Assembly: GCA_002390305.1 (NCBI GenBank) | Contig: DGPE01000049.1 | Location: 1 to 23,476, forward strand | Length of the DNA: 23,476 nucleotides | Source: Micrococcales bacterium UBA4448 | GTDB taxonomy: Bacteria; Actinomycetota; Actinomycetes; Actinomycetales; Microbacteriaceae | Direction of reading: 5' to 3' | Shown: positions 15,416-22,721 of the stretch, in pieces | Layout of the letters: each line of letters begins with the position of its first letter | How positions within the stretch are numbered: the stretch's first letter is position 1 | Notes under the pieces: generated by a model | The model's database searches: none | The model's input: the letters and a program-made list of their open reading frames with translations, nothing else | Told to the model about the DNA's origin: nothing | Made by a program: the position numbers and the translations under genes

Positions 15416-16104
15416 TTCTCCCTTATGGCTGAATGAAGTGCAACAACGCCGAAACTCAAGTTCTTCCATTGAGTTTTTGAAAAACCCGCATTTGTAATGT
15501 CCTTGGCAAGGTTTGCCTGCTTGGGCCAAGCGGCAATCGATTCTGAAAGGTAGCTATAGGCGGCCGGGTTTTTGCTTGCGAGCCTAGAAAATAATGGCAA
15601 CACCAGCATTAGGTAGAGCCGGTAGAAGACGCCCAATAGACCCGACACGTGAGAGAACTCGCAGATGACTAAACGCCCTCCCGGCTTTAGAACCCGATGG
15701 AACTCCTTCAGGGCAACGTTTCTATCCTGCACGTTTCTCAATCCAAATGACATAGTCACGACATCAAATTCGGAGTTCTTGAACGGCAACTTCATTGCAT
15801 CAGCAAAAACAAACTCCAGCTCGGGATAACGAATTTTTCCCTCCGCGAGCATCCCTTTAGAAAAATCAGCTGCGACCACTGCAACACCCTCTTTTTTGAG
15901 GGCCATGGAACTTGTTCCAGTTCCAGCGGCAATGTCCAAGATTCGTTCGCCGGAAGCAGGATTCACCTTTTCGGTTAGAGCCTTTCGCCAATACTTTGCC
16001 TGACCGAAAGAGAGCATGTCATTGGTTTTGTCGTAGGCGTGAGCGACCTCGTCGAACATCTTGGAAACTTGCTCGGGGCTCTTGTTTAGGTCGGCTTTTG
16101 TCAC
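15412..16104 (-). CDS. menG: Demethylmenaquinone methyltransferase
   Basis: This 230-residue SAM-dependent enzyme (UbiE/MenG family) methylates demethylmenaquinone in the last step of menaquinone synthesis at the inner face of the membrane. Visible signatures are YDKTNDMLSFG (24-34), the SAM-binding ILDIAAGTGTSS (55-66), FGLRNVQD (about 119) and FHRVLKPGGRL. The start is GTG at 16104; no upstream ATG is in frame. It lies 10 bp after the small membrane protein gene and overlaps the polyprenyl synthase start by ATGA. Confidence 0.94.
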   Translation of the reverse strand: MTKADLNKSPEQVSKMFDEVAHAYDKTNDMLSFGQAKYWRKALTEKVNPASGERILDIAAGTGTSSMALKKEGVAVVAADFSKGMLAEGKIRYPELEFVFADAMKLPFKNSEFDVVTMSFGLRNVQDRNVALKEFHRVLKPGGRLVICEFSHVSGLLGVFYRLYLMLVLPLFSRLASKNPAAYSYLSESIAAWPKQANLAKDITNAGFSKTQWKNLSFGVVALHSAIREK

Positions 16105-16113
16105 CCAAGCAGT

Positions 16114-16434
16114 CTAATCGTCTGAAGTCGGCTTGCCTTGACTGGCAAGCGTAAAGACCACCAGAGAAACGGTCCCGAGCATCAAACCAACCGCCAGCGG
16201 TGTGGTTGCAGAGACATATCGGTCCGCCGGAGTCAGAGTAGTGAATTCGACCGCACTGAAATCAACTGGCTCCGATCCGAGCGGGTCAATTTGTCGGTTC
16301 ACCATCGCCGGTGGAATCACCTGCTCAACATGTGAGTCGCTCTCAAGTTCAAGTTCGTCGTCAGCATCCGAGAGTATTCCAAAGAGCCCAACCGGGATTG
16401 CCAGCATCGAAACTGCAGCTACCTGTATGAACAC
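16114..16434 (-). CDS. Small two-TM acidic membrane protein, unknown function
   Basis: I do not recognise this 106-residue protein. It has a hydrophobic segment at about 5-21, an acidic stretch (DADDELELESDSHVEQ, about 23-38), a soluble middle and a second hydrophobic segment at about 78-97. That gives a predicted hairpin in the membrane with a 55-residue loop. Its GTG start at 16434 has a strong Shine-Dalgarno, GAGGTGA, 5 bases upstream, and menG begins 9 bp after its stop. Both support a real gene, the first of the menG unit. It may help a membrane step of quinone synthesis, but only the position says so. Confidence 0.7.
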   Translation of the reverse strand: MFIQVAAVSMLAIPVGLFGILSDADDELELESDSHVEQVIPPAMVNRQIDPLGSEPVDFSAVEFTTLTPADRYVSATTPLAVGLMLGTVSLVVFTLASQGKPTSDD

Positions 16435-16470
16435 TCAAATCACCTCGCATAAACTTATCTCCAGAGTAAA

Positions 16471-16489
16471 CGAGGAAATGATTTCCTCG
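16471..16489. promoter_or_regulatory. Perfect 19-bp palindrome between the menG unit and menF
   Basis: CGAGGAAAT-G-ATTTCCTCG has perfect 9-bp arms and a single central base. It lies 36 bp upstream of the minus-strand start at 16434 and 46 bp upstream of the menF ATG. It probably overlaps the -35 region of a menF promoter whose -10 may be TAATCT (16505-16510). The shape fits an operator for a dimeric regulator better than a terminator, because no T-run follows on either strand. It is unlike the LacI-type sites in this window. Confidence 0.6.
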
Positions 16490-16535
16490 CATCCGGAGTT
16501 TGGATAATCTCAGCAAATTGCTAGCAAAGGAACAG

Positions 16536-17729
16536 ATGGCGTTATCAGCATCGATCAGACGAATTAGCGTTCCCGCCGATCTGAACCTTGACAATTCCTC
16601 AGTCTTTCTTAGAGCTGGCCAGCAGATTATTGCCACCGGCAAGGCTGTTGAACTGTCCGCCTCCGGTCCAAACCGCATTGGAGACCTTGCCAGCGCTTGG
16701 CAGCAGCTGATTTCAGAAACTGAAATTATCGATGACACCGGCCTTTCTGGAACCGGGCTGATTGCACTGACATCCATCACTTTCTCAGCTAGCAGCTCCG
16801 CCAAATCAGTGGTTTACGTCCCTCAAATTACCCGCGTCTACCGCGATGGAATCGGCTTTGAAGTGGTTGTCGACTCTGCTGCCCCGGTTGAACAAGCCAC
16901 TATTGTGCCGACCGGCAAATTTGCCGATGGTGACCAGAGTAAAGCGCAGTTTGTAGAAGGCATAGAAAAGGCCCTAATTGCTATCCAAAGCACAGAGTTA
17001 GAAAAAGTGGTTCTTGGTCGCGACCTTGTAATGCCGACTGAGTCAAGGCCAGACCTCGCAATTCCTCTAGAACGGTTTCATGCCAAATACCCGCAGTGCT
17101 GGACCTACCTAATTGGAGACGTTTTCGGCGCCTCTCCCGAACTACTTCTTCGGGCCACCAACGGTGAGGTTTCAGCCCGCGTTCTGGCCGGAACCGCTGG
17201 AAGAGGAACCGACCCGGATGTTGACAGGGCAATCGCGGAAGGCCTTATCCACTCTCAAAAAAACCGGCATGAGCATGATTACGCTGTGCAATCAATGGTC
17301 TCCCAATTGGGGCCATTTTGCGATTGGGTCGAAGCTGATGCTGAGCCATTTTCATTGGCTCTGCCAGATCTTTGGCACCTTGCCACAGACGTCAGAGGAA
17401 CACTCAAAGCCACATCCAGCCTGCTAGACGTGATAGCTAAATTGCACCCGACAGCCGCAGTTGCTGGCACACCAAGGGGTCTGGCAAAAGACTTGATTTT
17501 GGAGCTTGAGCCCTTTGACAGGGCGGGCTATGCCGGCCCGGTTGGATGGTTGAGCTCAGATGGCGGTGGCGAGTTGGCAATTGCACTGCGCGGCGGTGTA
17601 ATCGAAGAAAACCAGATTCGAGCGATAGCTGGATGTGGGATTGTTGCAGAGTCCGACCCTGTCGCAGAACTAGCCGAGACGGAACTGAAATTTAGAGCCG
17701 TTCGCTACGCCTTTGATCAAAGCTTGTAG
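16536..17729 (+). CDS. menF: Isochorismate synthase
   Basis: This 397-residue chorismate-binding enzyme converts chorismate to isochorismate, the first committed step to menaquinone. The C-terminal catalytic half shows the family blocks GASPELLLR, AGTAGRG, KNRHEHDYAV, LHPTAAVAGTPRG and FDRAGYAGPVGW, followed by ELAIALRGG. The ATG at 16536 has AAAGGA 4 bases upstream. A TTG at 16500 would add 12 residues but its GGAG is one base away, so the ATG is preferred. A salicylate or anthranilate function is less likely given the men neighbours. It overlaps the end of convergent menD by 13 bp. Confidence 0.93.
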   Translation: MALSASIRRISVPADLNLDNSSVFLRAGQQIIATGKAVELSASGPNRIGDLASAWQQLISETEIIDDTGLSGTGLIALTSITFSASSSAKSVVYVPQITRVYRDGIGFEVVVDSAAPVEQATIVPTGKFADGDQSKAQFVEGIEKALIAIQSTELEKVVLGRDLVMPTESRPDLAIPLERFHAKYPQCWTYLIGDVFGASPELLLRATNGEVSARVLAGTAGRGTDPDVDRAIAEGLIHSQKNRHEHDYAVQSMVSQLGPFCDWVEADAEPFSLALPDLWHLATDVRGTLKATSSLLDVIAKLHPTAAVAGTPRGLAKDLILELEPFDRAGYAGPVGWLSSDGGGELAIALRGGVIEENQIRAIAGCGIVAESDPVAELAETELKFRAVRYAFDQSL

Positions 17730-19237
17730 TCGATTACCACGTAGCCATCTTGTTTCATAGCAAGACCCAGCTCGGTGGGATTAGCTGCCGAAAAATACTG
17801 CCAACCGTAGGCCTGGCAAAGCTTTTCGATATCGACCTTTTGAGGGGTCAAAAATAACTGGCTAAACATCTCTGGAGTGATGTTTTTGGCAACTTCTAAC
17901 TTACGGAAGATCTCACCACCTGAATCATTTCCAATGATCAACTGCACGTTTAAATTTGGTAATCCTGAGATATTCATCGAACCGGCATCGTGAAGCAAAG
18001 TTAGATCACCAATCAACGCCCTGGCTCCAGAACCCGCTTGAGCTATTCCAATCGCAGTTGACACGCTGCCATCTATCCCAGAAAGGCCTCGGCTTGAAAA
18101 AACAGCCTTAGGTTTTGGTTCTAAGCAACTCTCTGCAACCCGGATGATGTTGGACGCACCAAATAGCAAGGGCACGGAACCGGCCGCATTCCAAACCGTT
18201 TGAGCAAGAATTGCCCTCGGTTCAGAGATTGGCTGAAATGCTTTCCAGCTTTCTAGCCAGCGCCTGTCAGCTACTCCACTTGGAACCAGATTCCAACTCG
18301 ACGCTATTGCGTTGCGCCCGATGTCGAAGTTTCCGTATTGCCTAGATTTCGCAACGTAGACGCTGCTATTTCGAATTAGGTCAATCACCGGTCGTGACAA
18401 GGTCGGCTTCCCAAAGATCACAACACGTCTAATTTCGCCGGCCAAGGAGGTGGAGAGACCTTGCAAATAATTAGTAATTGCACTTGATCCGTACCTGGCA
18501 CCCGAAGACGGTTCTGCAAACATCGGCAGCTGCGCTTTTTCTGCGAAACGAACCGCTGCAGGGCCGGCTCCGGCACCTGCTATTACGACGGTGTGGTCGT
18601 CGACTTCAATTTCAATTTGATCTTCCGGGACTTCAGGAAAGTCGAGAGGTCTCTTCTCAAGGCCAGCCAGAACTTTGACAGCCTCTGGTTCACCGGAGCT
18701 CAAGGGTTCCACAAACTGCAGGTTCAACTGCACGGGACCTGGAGACTTAGCACCACCAAGGCTCTGCGAAATAGCCGTTGCCACTAGGTCTTTTGCCGAG
18801 ATAATCGATCCGGGCCTGGGCGCTGGGACATCGTGGGTGCCGCGAAGTGAGTTTGCAAAAATACCGACCTGCTCGGTTGTTTGATTTGCTCCGATACCCC
18901 TTAGTTCTGAGGGCCTATCGGCGGTAAGAAGAATCAGTGGCACACCGCTGTGATGTGCTTCAAGAACTGCCGGGTGAAGATTCGCAACAGCGCTGCCAGA
19001 GGTTGTGATTATTACGCTCGGCTCTGAGGTGCTCATGGCTCTTCCGAGAGCCGTAAAGGCAAGTGAGCGTTCGTCAAGCCTGACTGTCAGCGAGAGCTTT
19101 CCGGCTCCAGCCAGCTGGCCGGCAGCGATGGCCAGCGCTTGAGACCTAGCACCGGGAGCCAGATAAAAGTTCTTTACGCCTTGGGCGACCAGTTCTGCAA
19201 CAACTGACGCCGCAAATTGCTGAGAGGCTGTGATCAC
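17717..19237 (-). CDS. menD: SEPHCHC synthase (menaquinone pathway)
   Basis: This 506-residue thiamine-diphosphate enzyme joins 2-oxoglutarate and isochorismate to make 2-succinyl-5-enolpyruvyl-6-hydroxy-3-cyclohexene-1-carboxylate. Signatures include PGARSQALA (28-36), the catalytic Glu in LDERSLAFTALG (E56), TSGSAVANLHPAVLEAHHSG near 80-100 and LLTADRPSELRGIGANQT. The ThDP-binding GDLTLLHDAGS...NDSGG is near 412-440. The length is a little under that of E. coli MenD. The start is GTG at 19237, directly after the TAA of the PLDc_N-type gene (TAAGTG), so translation is probably coupled. The last 13 bp overlap menF. Confidence 0.94.
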   Translation of the reverse strand: MITASQQFAASVVAELVAQGVKNFYLAPGARSQALAIAAGQLAGAGKLSLTVRLDERSLAFTALGRAMSTSEPSVIITTSGSAVANLHPAVLEAHHSGVPLILLTADRPSELRGIGANQTTEQVGIFANSLRGTHDVPAPRPGSIISAKDLVATAISQSLGGAKSPGPVQLNLQFVEPLSSGEPEAVKVLAGLEKRPLDFPEVPEDQIEIEVDDHTVVIAGAGAGPAAVRFAEKAQLPMFAEPSSGARYGSSAITNYLQGLSTSLAGEIRRVVIFGKPTLSRPVIDLIRNSSVYVAKSRQYGNFDIGRNAIASSWNLVPSGVADRRWLESWKAFQPISEPRAILAQTVWNAAGSVPLLFGASNIIRVAESCLEPKPKAVFSSRGLSGIDGSVSTAIGIAQAGSGARALIGDLTLLHDAGSMNISGLPNLNVQLIIGNDSGGEIFRKLEVAKNITPEMFSQLFLTPQKVDIEKLCQAYGWQYFSAANPTELGLAMKQDGYVVIDYKL

Positions 19238-19552
19238 TTATTTGTCTTTGTCGTCTTTGTCGTCTTCATCTTTTTTACGCATCATCTTTGAGATGTCACG
19301 CAAGAAATTTGGGTCATCATCTGGAGCGATTACTCTTCCCTTTCCTGTCGATGGACCAGGGTTGGAGCGAAGCGGTCTTCCGACCATTAGGTAGAGCAAT
19401 CCACCGAAGAAGGGCAAGAAGACACAAAGTAGCACCCAGAGCCACTTCGGCATCAGCCGAACTTCAGTCTTGTCAGCACTCGCTGCAAACACGGCAGTAA
19501 AAATCGTCCAAATTATCAAAAATGCGAACGTTGCAATGGCCACTCTCGTCAT
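19238..19552 (-). CDS. PLDc_N-type small membrane protein
   Basis: This 104-residue protein has two hydrophobic segments (about 4-24 and 37-57). Between and after them is the PLDc_N pattern RLMPKWLWVLLCVFLPFFGG...YLMVGRP, as in the N-terminus of cardiolipin synthases. No phospholipase D catalytic domain follows; the tail is short and ends in a charged repeat of Asp and Lys. Stand-alone PLDc_N proteins often accompany men genes in actinobacteria, with unknown function. The ATG at 19552 has GGTGGAG upstream. It is directly upstream of menD with no gap. Confidence 0.85.
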   Translation of the reverse strand: MTRVAIATFAFLIIWTIFTAVFAASADKTEVRLMPKWLWVLLCVFLPFFGGLLYLMVGRPLRSNPGPSTGKGRVIAPDDDPNFLRDISKMMRKKDEDDKDDKDK

Positions 19553-19581
19553 AACTCCACCCTAGTTCACTCTCCTGTGTC

Positions 19582-19588
19582 TAAACTG
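19582..19588. promoter_or_regulatory. -10 element of the DUF4229 gene, partly symmetric
   Basis: TAAACT (19582-19587) ends 6 bases before the GTG at 19594, predicting a leaderless transcript. On the minus strand the same bases read CAGTTT, which keeps the A and final T of a -10. That would start a transcript at about 19576 for the PLDc_N gene, whose leader contains its Shine-Dalgarno. Confidence 0.4.
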
Positions 19589-19593
19589 AACAC

Positions 19594-19905
19594 GTGAAAA
19601 ACCCTTGGATTAGTTACACCCTGCTGCGACTGGGGATGTTCTTCCTGATTTTCGTTGTGCTGTTGCAATTTGAATTCAACCCATTCTTTGCCGCAATTAT
19701 TGCCGCAGTCGTCTCATTCGCTATTTCTTTGGTGTTTTTGGACCGCCAGCGCAAGGCAATGAGCGAAACGGTTGCCAATAAACTGACAAGAAATTCCGCC
19801 GGCAGCTACGACGATGTCGAAAGCGATCTAGAAAATGAAATTCTGGATTCAGAGGCTGAAGCTCACCAAGACGATTCCGGCTCCGACCAAGACTCCAAAC
19901 CCTAA
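19594..19905 (+). CDS. DUF4229 small membrane protein
   Basis: This 103-residue protein fits the actinobacterial DUF4229 family. It begins YTLLRLGMFFLIFVVLLQF, has a second membrane segment AAIIAAVVSFAISLVFL (about 34-50) and then the basic RQRKAMS motif. The tail from about 70 is highly acidic and ends DSGSDQDSKP. The function is unknown; the family is often found beside menA. The GTG at 19594 coincides with the predicted transcription start from TAAACT, and no Shine-Dalgarno is present. Its last 57 bp are antisense to the 3' end of menA. Confidence 0.82.
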   Translation: MKNPWISYTLLRLGMFFLIFVVLLQFEFNPFFAAIIAAVVSFAISLVFLDRQRKAMSETVANKLTRNSAGSYDDVESDLENEILDSEAEAHQDDSGSDQDSKP

Positions 19906-20733
19906 ACCGGCAAAGCTGGTCAGCTTCAAGGCGGTAATTAGCTCCTTCGGACCCTTGCCATCGAGTGCGATAAGCGTGGCCGGCAGCACCAGTAACAGGT
20001 TCAAGAAACCGATTACCGTTGCCGGATAAAACAAAACCAACATCAGGTTTACAACCACCGGCATCCAGAGCATAAAGACAAATAGCCTTCTAGCCCCACG
20101 GTCGCCAAGCCTGACGGCAATAGTTATCTTCCCGGATTGCTTATCGGTCTTGATGTCTCGAATGTTGTTCACCATCAGCACAGCTGAAGCGTAGAAACCG
20201 TAGGCGCCACCGACCAAGACTGCCAGCGGGTCAATCAGTCCAGTTTGGATGAAGTTTGTTCCAATGGTTGCAACCAACCCAAAAAACACGAAGACCGCTA
20301 TTTCCCCGAGGCCCGCGTAACCATAGGGGTTCTTGCCACCGGTGTAGAACCAGGCGGCAAGAATCGATGCAAGACCCAGAATTACCAGCAACCATTGAGC
20401 GGTAATCAAAATAATCACCAGGCCTGCAAATCCTGCCAAACCAAAGCTTATAAAAGCTGCTGATTTCACCGCCTGAGGTTTTTTTGAGCCGGAACCGGTG
20501 AGCCTGAGTGGTCCAACTCGATTCTCATCGGTTCCCCTGATGCCATCCGAGTAGTCATTTGCGTAGTTCACGCCAACCTGCAGTGACAGCGCAACGAAAA
20601 GCGCGAGCGCCGACAGCAGCGCATCGAAGGAATCCAGTGAGGCCGCCGTTGCGCTTCCCAATACAACCGGAGCGATTGCCAGCGGGAGAGTGCGGAGCCT
20701 GGCTCCCTCAACCCAAAGTTTCATACTAGACAT
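19849..20733 (-). CDS. menA: 1,4-dihydroxy-2-naphthoate polyprenyltransferase
   Basis: This 294-residue UbiA-family membrane enzyme attaches the polyprenyl tail to DHNA to make demethylmenaquinone. It has about eight or nine TM segments. The first Asp-rich motif is NDYSDGIRGTDE (59-70) and the second is DIKTDKQSGK (about 192-201), both needed for Mg-prenyl-PP binding. The ATG at 20733 is used, with AGGG about 9 bases upstream; a second ATG at 20724 is possible. It follows menE after 10 bp. The last 57 bp overlap the convergent DUF4229 gene. Confidence 0.95.
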   Translation of the reverse strand: MSSMKLWVEGARLRTLPLAIAPVVLGSATAASLDSFDALLSALALFVALSLQVGVNYANDYSDGIRGTDENRVGPLRLTGSGSKKPQAVKSAAFISFGLAGFAGLVIILITAQWLLVILGLASILAAWFYTGGKNPYGYAGLGEIAVFVFFGLVATIGTNFIQTGLIDPLAVLVGGAYGFYASAVLMVNNIRDIKTDKQSGKITIAVRLGDRGARRLFVFMLWMPVVVNLMLVLFYPATVIGFLNLLLVLPATLIALDGKGPKELITALKLTSFAGLGFGVLVGAGIVLVSFSL

Positions 20734-20743
20734 TCAGGTAACC

Positions 20744-21820
20744 CTAATCCTTGATCAGTTCCACGGCGGCAAGGTAGTCAGGCTTGCCGCTGGAAAGCCT
20801 CGGGAGGTCTTGAACCAACTTGACTATTTCCGGCTTCACTTCAACATCGATGTCAGCTGCTATCTGATTCTCGCTAATTCCATCGGCAACCACCAATAGG
20901 CACGGCGATTGCCCCCACTGGCTTTGGATTGCCACCGCCATGACCTCCTTGACGCCGGGTACATCAAGCACCAAGCGCTCAATAGTGTCTAAGGAAACCT
21001 TTTTACCGCCGGAAATAATGACCCGATCCGATCTTCCGATAACTCTCAGCAACCCCTCGTGCAGCTCGCCCAAATCGTTACTCAGGTATTTTTCGCCAAG
21101 GCCATTGGCAAGGGTTGATCCAGAAACAGCAACTAGGCCATCAATAACTTCGACGTTCACTCCATCAAGTGCCCTGCCGTCATAAACGCAACCGCCGCAG
21201 GTTTCGGCCGCTCCATAGCTTTCAATGACCTTTACGCCCAGCTGCTTTAGTAGCCGCATGCTTTTAGCATTTGGGCTTTGGCCACCAATCAGGATTGCAT
21301 CAAAAGATAGCAGTGCTTGCAGCACCGGTGACTCAGACACTTTCGCTGCGAGCCGGTCTAATTGAACTGGAACCAAAGAGGTGTAGCGTCTTTGTCCTTG
21401 CATCAGCGAGGCGCTGTTTACAAAGCCGTCGGCAGAAAATGGCACCCTGGTGTTCATTATCACCGGCTGCGTATCAGCGGCCGCCGAACGGAATAAGACA
21501 TTCGCCCCGGCCACGTATGTCAAAGGCAGAGCCAGAAGCCACTGCCCCTCACCACCGAGCCTCGATGCGGATGCTTTGGCACTCGCCTTTAGTGCGGCAA
21601 GCGGAAGTTCGATTCGCTTTGGAGAACCAGTAGATCCAGAAGATTCAATAATCAAGCCAACATCGTCAGAAACTAAATCTGGAACCTTTTCAAACTCAAC
21701 CTTGTTGCCGGTGATTTCTTCGGGAGACACAAACCCAGCCACGGTGCCATCAAAAACCGCAGTCATCATTTTTAAAACGGCAAACGGATCGCTTGCTTTT
21801 TCAGTTTGGGTTGGTTTCAT
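20744..21820 (-). CDS. menE: o-Succinylbenzoate--CoA ligase
   Basis: This 358-residue adenylate-forming enzyme activates o-succinylbenzoate with ATP and CoA. It has the P-loop SSGSTGSPKR (60-69), the YGAAETCGG motif (about 200), GRSDRVIISGGKKVS and the C-terminal catalytic Lys in SSGKPDY. It is shorter than E. coli MenE, as is usual in actinobacteria. The frame is open to a TTG at 21847, but the ATG at 21820 overlaps the menB stop in TGATG. This gives clean coupling and removes nine residues that merely read through menB. Confidence 0.93.
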   Translation of the reverse strand: MKPTQTEKASDPFAVLKMMTAVFDGTVAGFVSPEEITGNKVEFEKVPDLVSDDVGLIIESSGSTGSPKRIELPLAALKASAKASASRLGGEGQWLLALPLTYVAGANVLFRSAAADTQPVIMNTRVPFSADGFVNSASLMQGQRRYTSLVPVQLDRLAAKVSESPVLQALLSFDAILIGGQSPNAKSMRLLKQLGVKVIESYGAAETCGGCVYDGRALDGVNVEVIDGLVAVSGSTLANGLGEKYLSNDLGELHEGLLRVIGRSDRVIISGGKKVSLDTIERLVLDVPGVKEVMAVAIQSQWGQSPCLLVVADGISENQIAADIDVEVKPEIVKLVQDLPRLSSGKPDYLAAVELIKD

Positions 21821-22704
21821 CAGTAGTGCCAGGGGAATGAAGACCAATCAGGTTTGCGCTTTTCCAGGAAAGCTTCCTTGCCCTCATTTGCCTCTGCAGT
21901 TCCATAGGCAAGCCTGGTGGCCTCACCGGCAAACAACTGCTGACCCACGATTCCATCATCAACGGCATTCATGGCGTATTTCAGCATCCTGATAGCAGTT
22001 GGGGATTTCCCTAAAATTTCCCTGGCCCACTCAACACCAGCTGTTTCAAGTTCGGAGTGTGGGACAACCTTGTTCACAACTCCCATCTCCATGGCCCGGT
22101 CAGCGCTATAGGTGGCGCCAAGGAAGAAAATTTCCCTGGCAAATTTCTGGCCGGTTTGCTTGGCCAGATATGCAGAGCCATAGCCAGCATCAAAGCTCCC
22201 GACATCAGCGTCGGTCTGTTTGAACTGTGCATGCTCCTTGGAGGCAATTGACAGATCCGCAACCACATTCAACGAGTGCCCGCCGCCGGCCGCCCAGCCG
22301 TTGACCAGCGCGATCACCACCTTGGGCATAAACCTAATCAGCCGCTGAACCTCAAGAATGTGAAGTCTTCCGGCGGAACCTTCGCTGTATTCATAGCCGG
22401 CTTTACCGCGAACCGATTGGTCACCACCGGAGCAAAATGCTCGACCACCGTCTTTGCCGCTTGGTCCATTTCCAGTGAGCAATACCGCGCCGACATCTGC
22501 TTGGCATCGAGCGTGGTCCAGAGACCTATGAAGCTCATCGACTGTTTGTGGCCTAAAGGCATTTCTAACTTCGGGTCTAGCGAAAGCTATTCTTACTGCC
22601 CCAAGATCGACATGGCGATGGTAGCTGATGTCAGTCAAGTCTTCAAAGCCCGGCACGGGCATCCAGATGGCTGCATCAAAGAGCTCAGAAACTGGTTTTG
22701 TCAT
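21820..22704 (-). CDS. menB: 1,4-Dihydroxy-2-naphthoyl-CoA synthase
   Basis: This 294-residue crotonase-family enzyme cyclises o-succinylbenzoyl-CoA to DHNA-CoA. It carries the oxyanion-hole and bicarbonate-region motifs AFCSGGDQS and NGWAAGGGHSLN, then VGSFDAGYGSAYLA with the catalytic Asp. The C-terminal signature is SSFPWHY. The ATG at 22704 has no Shine-Dalgarno, and the minus-strand -10 TAGTCT ends 6 bases before it, so the mRNA is predicted to be leaderless. It is the first gene of menB-menE-menA and divergent from menC. Confidence 0.96.
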   Translation of the reverse strand: MTKPVSELFDAAIWMPVPGFEDLTDISYHRHVDLGAVRIAFARPEVRNAFRPQTVDELHRSLDHARCQADVGAVLLTGNGPSGKDGGRAFCSGGDQSVRGKAGYEYSEGSAGRLHILEVQRLIRFMPKVVIALVNGWAAGGGHSLNVVADLSIASKEHAQFKQTDADVGSFDAGYGSAYLAKQTGQKFAREIFFLGATYSADRAMEMGVVNKVVPHSELETAGVEWAREILGKSPTAIRMLKYAMNAVDDGIVGQQLFAGEATRLAYGTAEANEGKEAFLEKRKPDWSSFPWHY

Positions 22705-22709
22705 AGACC

Positions 22710-22716
22710 TAGACTA
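22710..22716. promoter_or_regulatory. Palindromic bidirectional -10 element for menB and menC
   Basis: The heptamer TAGACTA reads TAGACT on the plus strand and TAGTCT on the minus strand, offset by one base. Taking the last base of each hexamer as -7, the starts fall on 22722 and 22704. These are the first bases of the menC GTG and the menB ATG. No clear -35 boxes flank it. One symmetric element thus appears to drive both genes as leaderless mRNAs. Confidence 0.6.
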
Positions 22717-22721
22717 ATCCT

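Noticed and set aside
15416..15529. N-terminal extension of the polyprenyl synthase by 38 residues
   Set aside because: These codons read through menG out of frame. Family sequence and the ATGA coupling start at 15415.
16361..16804. 147-codon minus-strand open frame spanning the menF start
   Set aside because: Overlaps both menF and the small two-TM gene in another frame, and would erase the divergent promoter region with the palindrome.
21450..21992. 180-codon plus-strand open frame
   Set aside because: Antisense to menE and menB, both with strong family motifs; no Shine-Dalgarno and no recognisable protein features.
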